A stretch of 39,064 nucleotides of DNA from JAMIFV01 sp035906055. Its GTDB lineage: Bacteria; Pseudomonadota; Alphaproteobacteria; Rickettsiales; JABCZZ01. The position numbers were made by a program, and so were the translations under genes. The DNA lies in the NCBI GenBank assembly GCA_035906055.1, contig JAMIFV010000052.1:1-39064 (forward strand), in the 5' to 3' direction. Under the pieces are notes generated by a model that saw nothing but the letters and a program-made list of their open reading frames with translations, did not search any database and was not told where the DNA came from. Positions 34,877-39,064 of this stretch are shown piece by piece (the first letter of the stretch is position 1; the number at the start of each line of letters is the position of its first letter).

Positions 34877-35215
34877 TCAGCGTCCTAAAGCAGGCTGGGG
34901 CTTAATGGCAGCCGCAATAATATTCAATGCAGTGGAATCTGTCGCATAATGCTTAGCGATTTCCTGAGGATTCAACCCTGCTTTAACGCCCAGTTCCTGA
35001 TACGCTTGCAGCAACCTGCCATCTTCACCAAGCGCCCCCAGAGGAATTTTTTCACGTTTCAGTATGGCATCTTTAACCGCACCAATCTGAGCTTCAGATA
35101 AGCGGATAGCTTCATCAGAATCAGGTGCTACCCCAAAAGCCGCTAATGCTTTTTTATAAACATTTGATTCTAAAACAGCTTCGGCAATACTTGCCATGGG
35201 AACCTTCTGAGACAT
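34877..35215 (-). CDS. Small unknown protein
   Basis: 112 residues from the ATG at 35215 (MSQKVPMASIAEAV); a TTG three codons upstream is also open. It has no signal peptide or membrane helix and appears mostly helical. Features include AFGVAPDSDEAIRLSEAQIGAVKDAIL and a Gly/Leu-rich middle. I do not recognise a family. No clear ribosome site is visible. It stands alone on the minus strand between the YihY-type gene and the divergent aceB. Confidence 0.55.
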   Translation of the reverse strand: MSQKVPMASIAEAVLESNVYKKALAAFGVAPDSDEAIRLSEAQIGAVKDAILKREKIPLGALGEDGRLLQAYQELGVKAGLNPQEIAKHYATDSTALNIIAAAIKPQPALGR

Positions 35216-35382
35216 TGTTTTCAATTAGCTTAATAACTTGCCTTATTTTGTATAGTTGATTCTAAAACTATGTCCCATGAATTTTTTATTACAACGACAG
35301 GCTCCATACAAGGGTTTGTTATATAAAAATATTTTTTCTGGACTTCCCCTATCCGTTGCTTTTATATTCATTTTCTCTTGTC

Positions 35383-35424
35383 ACCCCGCTGTATAACGGG
35401 GTCCAGCCTTTCCAGTTGGGCTGG
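35383..35424. repeat. Two tandem hairpins upstream of aceB
   Basis: ACCCCG (35383-35388) faces CGGGGT (35397-35402), directly followed by CCAGCC (35403-35408) facing GGCTGG (35419-35424). The first stem resembles the palindrome at 13902-13923. They lie 50 bases before the aceB start, so they would be in its leader if transcription starts upstream. Confidence 0.5.
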
Positions 35425-35474
35425 ATGCGTCATATGACGGCATGACAATAATTACTGAGCAAAAGGAACATATT

Positions 35475-37091
35475 ATGTCATCGCACGCAGCCAAATCCGC
35501 CTCCAGCAATTATCCCGTGCCTGAGGGCATGCAGATTACCGGCGCGTTCGTGCCGGGGGCTGAAACCGTATTCACCGGGGAAGCGCTGGCATTCGTGGCG
35601 GAACTCGCACGCCGCTTCACCACGCGCCGCGATGAACTGCTAAAAGCACGCGAAACGCGCTGGGAAGAGTTGAAGAACGGCAAGCTGCTGGATTTCCTGC
35701 CCGAAACCAAGGCGGTGCGCGAAGGTGACTGGAAGGTCGCCCCCATCCCCGCCGACCTGCAGGACCGCCGTGTGGAAATCACCGGCCCGGTGGAACGCAA
35801 GATGGTGATCAACGCGCTGAATTCCGGCGCCAAGGTATTCATGGCCGACTTCGAGGATTCGCTTTCGCCCGTGTGGGAAGCGGTGGTGGACGGCCAGATC
35901 AACATGCGCGACGCGGTAAACCGTTCGATCACCTATACCAGCCCGGAAGGCAAGCACTACAAACTCAACGACAAGACCGCCGTGCTCATCGTGCGCCCGC
36001 GCGGCTGGCATTTGAACGAAAAACATGTGCTGGTGGACGGCAAGCAGATCCCCGGCGGGTTGCTCGATTTCGGCATCTATGCGTTCATTAACGCCAAGGA
36101 AGCGCTGAAGCGCGGCACGGGGCCGTATTTCTACCTGCCGAAGCTTGAACACTACAAGGAAGCCGAACTCTGGCGCGACGTGTTTGCGTACGCAGAAGAG
36201 GTGATCGGCCTGAATAAAGGCACCATCAAAGCCACCGTGCTTATCGAGACCATCAACGCCACCTTCCAGATGGACGAGATCCTCCATGCGCTGAAGGATT
36301 ATATCGTCGGCCTCAATTGCGGCAGGTGGGATTATATCTTCAGCTTCATCAAGAAGTTCCATGCACGCAAGGATTTCATCCTTCCCGAACGCGCGCAGGT
36401 GACGATGACCACGCATTTCCTGCGCTCCTATTCGCGCCTGCTCATACGCACCACGCATAAGCGCGGCGCATTCGCCATGGGCGGCATGGCGGCATTCATC
36501 CCGGTGAAAAACGACCAAACCGCGAATGACAAAGCAATCGCTGCGGTGAAAGCAGACAAGGAACGCGAGGCCGGTGACGGGCATGACGGCACGTGGGTGG
36601 CGCACCCTGCCCTTGTGCCGGTGGCGATGGAAGTATTTGACCGCCTGATGCCGGAGAAAAACCAGCTTTCACGCCAGCGTGACGACGTGATTACGGCGAA
36701 AGACCTGCTCGCCATCCCCGAAGGCAGCATCACCGAAGCGGGCCTGCGCGGCAATATCAGCGTGGCGCTGCAATATATCGCGGCGTGGCTGGGCGGCAAT
36801 GGCTGCGTGCCCATCAACAACCTCATGGAAGACGCCGCAACCGCCGAAATTTCGCGCTCGCAGATATGGCAGTGGCTGCATCATCAGGCAAAGCTGGACG
36901 ATGGCCGCGCGGTGAGCGCCGAACTCTTCGCGCAGTACCTGCCGGAAGAAACCGCGAAAGTGAAGCAGCGTGAAGGCGCGGCGTTTAATGCCGAGCTTTA
37001 CAAACGCGCGGGCGACATGCTCACCGAACTGGTGCAGCAGAAGGAATTCACCGAATTCCTGACCCTGCCGGGGTATGAGCAACTGGCGTAG
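35475..37091 (+). CDS. aceB: Malate synthase A
   Basis: About 538 residues from the ATG at 35475 (MSSHAAKSASS), which has AAAGGAA about six bases upstream; an ATG at 35442 would add 11 residues. The enzyme condenses glyoxylate with acetyl-CoA to malate in the glyoxylate cycle. Malate synthase A motifs are MADFEDSLSPVWEAVVDGQ, IVRPRGWHLNEKHV, FYLPKLEHYKEAELWRDVF, LIETINATFQMDEILHAL and LNCGRWDYIFS (catalytic Arg/Asp region). No isocitrate lyase gene is in the window. A hairpin pair follows the gene. Confidence 0.96.
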   Translation: MSSHAAKSASSNYPVPEGMQITGAFVPGAETVFTGEALAFVAELARRFTTRRDELLKARETRWEELKNGKLLDFLPETKAVREGDWKVAPIPADLQDRRVEITGPVERKMVINALNSGAKVFMADFEDSLSPVWEAVVDGQINMRDAVNRSITYTSPEGKHYKLNDKTAVLIVRPRGWHLNEKHVLVDGKQIPGGLLDFGIYAFINAKEALKRGTGPYFYLPKLEHYKEAELWRDVFAYAEEVIGLNKGTIKATVLIETINATFQMDEILHALKDYIVGLNCGRWDYIFSFIKKFHARKDFILPERAQVTMTTHFLRSYSRLLIRTTHKRGAFAMGGMAAFIPVKNDQTANDKAIAAVKADKEREAGDGHDGTWVAHPALVPVAMEVFDRLMPEKNQLSRQRDDVITAKDLLAIPEGSITEAGLRGNISVALQYIAAWLGGNGCVPINNLMEDAATAEISRSQIWQWLHHQAKLDDGRAVSAELFAQYLPEETAKVKQREGAAFNAELYKRAGDMLTELVQQKEFTEFLTLPGYEQLA

Positions 37092-37096
37092 CTATT

Positions 37097-37163
37097 GTGC
37101 CGTCCCATGCAACGATTTACTGTGCAAAAAAGTGATCTTTCGCAAGGCATGGGACGATAAGCA
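37097..37163. repeat. Large inverted repeat after aceB
   Basis: CGTCCCATGC (37101-37110) is the perfect complement of GCATGGGACG (37147-37156), with a 36-base loop; GTGC and GCAC extend the outside (37097-37100, 37160-37163). The loop is too long for a simple terminator. Confidence 0.5.
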
Positions 37164-37193
37164 CACCAGCCATTAAAATTCAGTGGTGTGTTT
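37162..37193 (+). terminator. Probable aceB terminator hairpin
   Basis: CACACCA (37162-37168) faces TGGTGTG (37184-37190) with a 15-base loop, followed by TTT. It lies about 70 bases past the aceB stop and before the antiporter start. Confidence 0.4.
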
Positions 37194-37256
37194 ACTCGCG
37201 CAAATCGGTGTTATATTAACTGCCAAACAGTAAAGGATTGCGCGAGACACACCACT

Positions 37257-38867
37257 ATGGAGCATATGTCCACCGTTGAGATACTCATTGCGCTGCTGCT
37301 GGCCATCTGCGCCCTTGCCATCGTAGCGCAGCGCGTGCGCATCTCGCCGCCGGTGGCGTTTCTGCTCGGCGGCATCGCGTTCGCGGAACTGCCGGGGCTG
37401 AAAGATTTCCGTATCGAACCGTCACAGATACTGGTCATCTTCCTGCCGCCGTTGCTGATGGAAGCGGCATATTTCACCAGCCTTCGCGATTTCCGGCGTA
37501 ATTTACGCTCCATATTGCAGCTTGCCGTGGGGCTGGTGTTCGTCACCGCCACCGCCGTGGCGTGGGCGTTCGTGAGCATCGTGCCGGGTGCCACATGGGC
37601 GGCGGGCTTCGTGCTGGGTGCGATCGTCTCCCCGCCGGACGCAGTGGCGGCTACCTCCATCATCCGCAATATGCCGGTTCCCAAGCGCGTCATCACCGTG
37701 CTGGAAGGCGAAAGCCTCATCAACGACGCTTCCGGCCTCGTGCTTTACAAATTCGCCGTGGCCGCCGTGTTGACAGGATATTTCTCCTTTGCCGAAGCGG
37801 CAGGCCAGCTCGCATGGATGTGCCTGTCCGGCATCAGCATCGGCCTTGCCATTGCCTATATACTGGTGAAGAAATTCCGGCATATACGTGACGGCTCCAT
37901 TGAGATACTAAGCACATTCATCGTGCCTTACAGCGCTTACGTGCTGGCCGAACTGGTACACGGCTCAGGCGTGCTGGCAGTCGTGGCCAGCGGCCTCTAT
38001 CTGGGCTGGCACGCGCCGACACTCTTCTCTGCAAAGCTGCGCATGCCTGCGGAGGCGGTATGGAAAATGGTGTCGTTCCTGCTCAGCGCGCTGGTGTTCC
38101 TGCTTATCGGGCTTGAAATACCCGCGCTGCTTAAACGCCTTTCCGTCTACGAGCCCGCAACACTCACATGGTATGCGCTTGCCGTATGCGCCGTCGCTTT
38201 TGTCGTGCGGTTCATCTATGTGTTCGCCATAGCCTACGGTACACGTTATTTCTTCCCCTCCATCCGCAGAACAGACCCCTACCCCGCATGGCAGAACGTG
38301 TTCCTCGTGGCGTTCGTGGGCATGCGCGGCGTGGTGTCGCTGGCTACCGCGCTCGCATTGCCGGTGGCGATCAGCTGGGGGATGGAATTCCCGCACCGCG
38401 ACCTCATCATCTTCCTCGCCGTGGCGCTTATCGTATTCACGCTTGTGATACAGGGGCTTGCCCTGCCATGGATAGTGCGCAGGCTGAGCCTGAGCTTTGA
38501 TATCACCATCCTTCAGGAGGACTGGGACGCACGCCACACCGCCGCGCGCACGGCCATGGCACGCATCGAGGCGATGGAAAAAGCCGACGGCCCGGGCGAC
38601 AACCCGGCGCTGGCACGCATCAAGGCGCATTACCTTACGCGCCTCGAAGCGCTGGGCGACGGCCCGAACACCCCGCTTTATCCCACTGAAGGCAGCAGCG
38701 TGAGCAGCCACCCGGTGATCCAGGAAGAATACCGCCTCTGGCAGGAGCTGCTCACCGCCGAACGGCAGGCCGTGGTGGGCATGCGTCATGCCTACACGAT
38801 CAGCGACGACATCATGAACGAGATTCTGCGAGAGCTGGATTTGATGTCCAACAGATTTGCGCATTAG
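37257..38867 (+). CDS. Sodium/proton antiporter, CPA1 family
   Basis: About 536 residues from the ATG at 37257 (MEHMSTVEILIALLL); a start at MSTVEI (37266) is equally likely, with GGAG just upstream but close. About twelve membrane helices reach residue 400, with CPA1 motifs SPPDAVAATSIIRN, VLEGESLINDASGLVLYKF, and FVGMRGVVSLATALALP. The last 130 residues are a hydrophilic helical tail. Members exchange sodium (or potassium) for protons across the inner membrane and help in pH and salt balance. The stop codon lies only 60 bases before a transposase start, so the gene end may have been set or altered by the insertion. Confidence 0.92.
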   Translation: MEHMSTVEILIALLLAICALAIVAQRVRISPPVAFLLGGIAFAELPGLKDFRIEPSQILVIFLPPLLMEAAYFTSLRDFRRNLRSILQLAVGLVFVTATAVAWAFVSIVPGATWAAGFVLGAIVSPPDAVAATSIIRNMPVPKRVITVLEGESLINDASGLVLYKFAVAAVLTGYFSFAEAAGQLAWMCLSGISIGLAIAYILVKKFRHIRDGSIEILSTFIVPYSAYVLAELVHGSGVLAVVASGLYLGWHAPTLFSAKLRMPAEAVWKMVSFLLSALVFLLIGLEIPALLKRLSVYEPATLTWYALAVCAVAFVVRFIYVFAIAYGTRYFFPSIRRTDPYPAWQNVFLVAFVGMRGVVSLATALALPVAISWGMEFPHRDLIIFLAVALIVFTLVIQGLALPWIVRRLSLSFDITILQEDWDARHTAARTAMARIEAMEKADGPGDNPALARIKAHYLTRLEALGDGPNTPLYPTEGSSVSSHPVIQEEYRLWQELLTAERQAVVGMRHAYTISDDIMNEILRELDLMSNRFAH

Positions 38868-38927
38868 ACACTGTTAGTTAATTATTAAGATTTAGGTGAT
38901 AGTGCTCCCAAGATAGGAGTGTATCAT

Positions 38928-39064
38928 ATGAACCCACGCTTTTACCCTGTATCCGAGTCGTTTTTTGATGCGCATATATTACCATTGATTGCCGCGCATT
39001 ACTCACGCGCTGGTCGTCCGCGCAATGTCAGCCATTATCAGGTGTTTTCTGCTCTGTTATATGT
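38928..39064 (+). CDS. IS5-type transposase, N-terminal part (cut by window edge)
   Basis: 45 residues of an open frame that runs off the window. It starts at an ATG with GGAG nine bases upstream. The peptide MNPRFYPVSESFFDAHILPL then AGRPRNVSHYQVFSALLY carries the GRPR-x-hydrophobic pattern that opens many IS5/IS4-family transposases (the DUF4096-type N-terminus). The terminal inverted repeat would lie between the antiporter stop and here, but I cannot fix its ends. It differs from the transposase at the left edge. Confidence 0.65.
   Translation, partial: MNPRFYPVSESFFDAHILPLIAAHYSRAGRPRNVSHYQVFSALLY

Overview
The window looks like a piece of the chromosome of a motile alphaproteobacterium. 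This rests on the small Usg protein, a PEGA-like lipoprotein beside bamB/yfgM, a RatA/Coq10-like protein, the style of MreB/MreC, glyoxylate-cycle malate synthase, flagellar FliI/FliJ and three chemoreceptors. I cannot name a genus. Each end of the window carries the start of a different transposase gene, so the sequence may be a whole contig that breaks in repeated insertion sequences.

Layout. Positions 1-119 hold the N-terminal zinc-ribbon part of a transposase on the minus strand, followed by a long hairpin repeat (201-276). From 297 to 13784 all genes run on the minus strand. In transcription order they are mreB, mreC, an unknown 283-residue protein, guaA, yfgM-like, bamB, a PEGA-like lipoprotein, a secreted cysteine-rich protein, dnaE and a soluble triple-PAS chemoreceptor. 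Positions 13785-14157 are a gene-free region rich in hairpins. Then come pdxH and a LysE-type exporter (plus strand), and on the minus strand a type IV pilin-like protein carrying NHL repeats and queD.

From 17844 to 23191 six plus-strand genes are packed with overlaps or gaps of a few bases: fliI, fliJ, two lipoproteins, a Sco-type protein with an apparently complete copper triad, and a histidine-rich membrane protein. This mix of flagellar export ATPase and metal-handling genes is the most unusual gene arrangement here. A convergent RatA-like gene and der follow. Inside der, the linker between the two GTPase domains contains an in-frame palindromic DNA element that is clearly related to a sequence in the mreB-pdxH intergenic region, resembling the palindromic elements inserted into genes of Rickettsia.

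From 25445 a second triple-PAS receptor lies behind a good sigma-54 promoter match. A transmembrane Cache-HAMP receptor converges on it. Minus-strand ligA, recN, usg, a YihY/BrkB membrane protein and a small unknown protein come next, then plus-strand aceB (malate synthase) and a CPA1 sodium/proton antiporter. The window closes with the start of an IS5-type transposase.

Functional themes are cell shape and envelope (MreBC, BamB, YfgM), DNA replication and repair (DnaE, LigA, RecN), motility and sensing (FliIJ, three receptors) and a probable copper-related module. No rRNA, tRNA or CRISPR array was seen.
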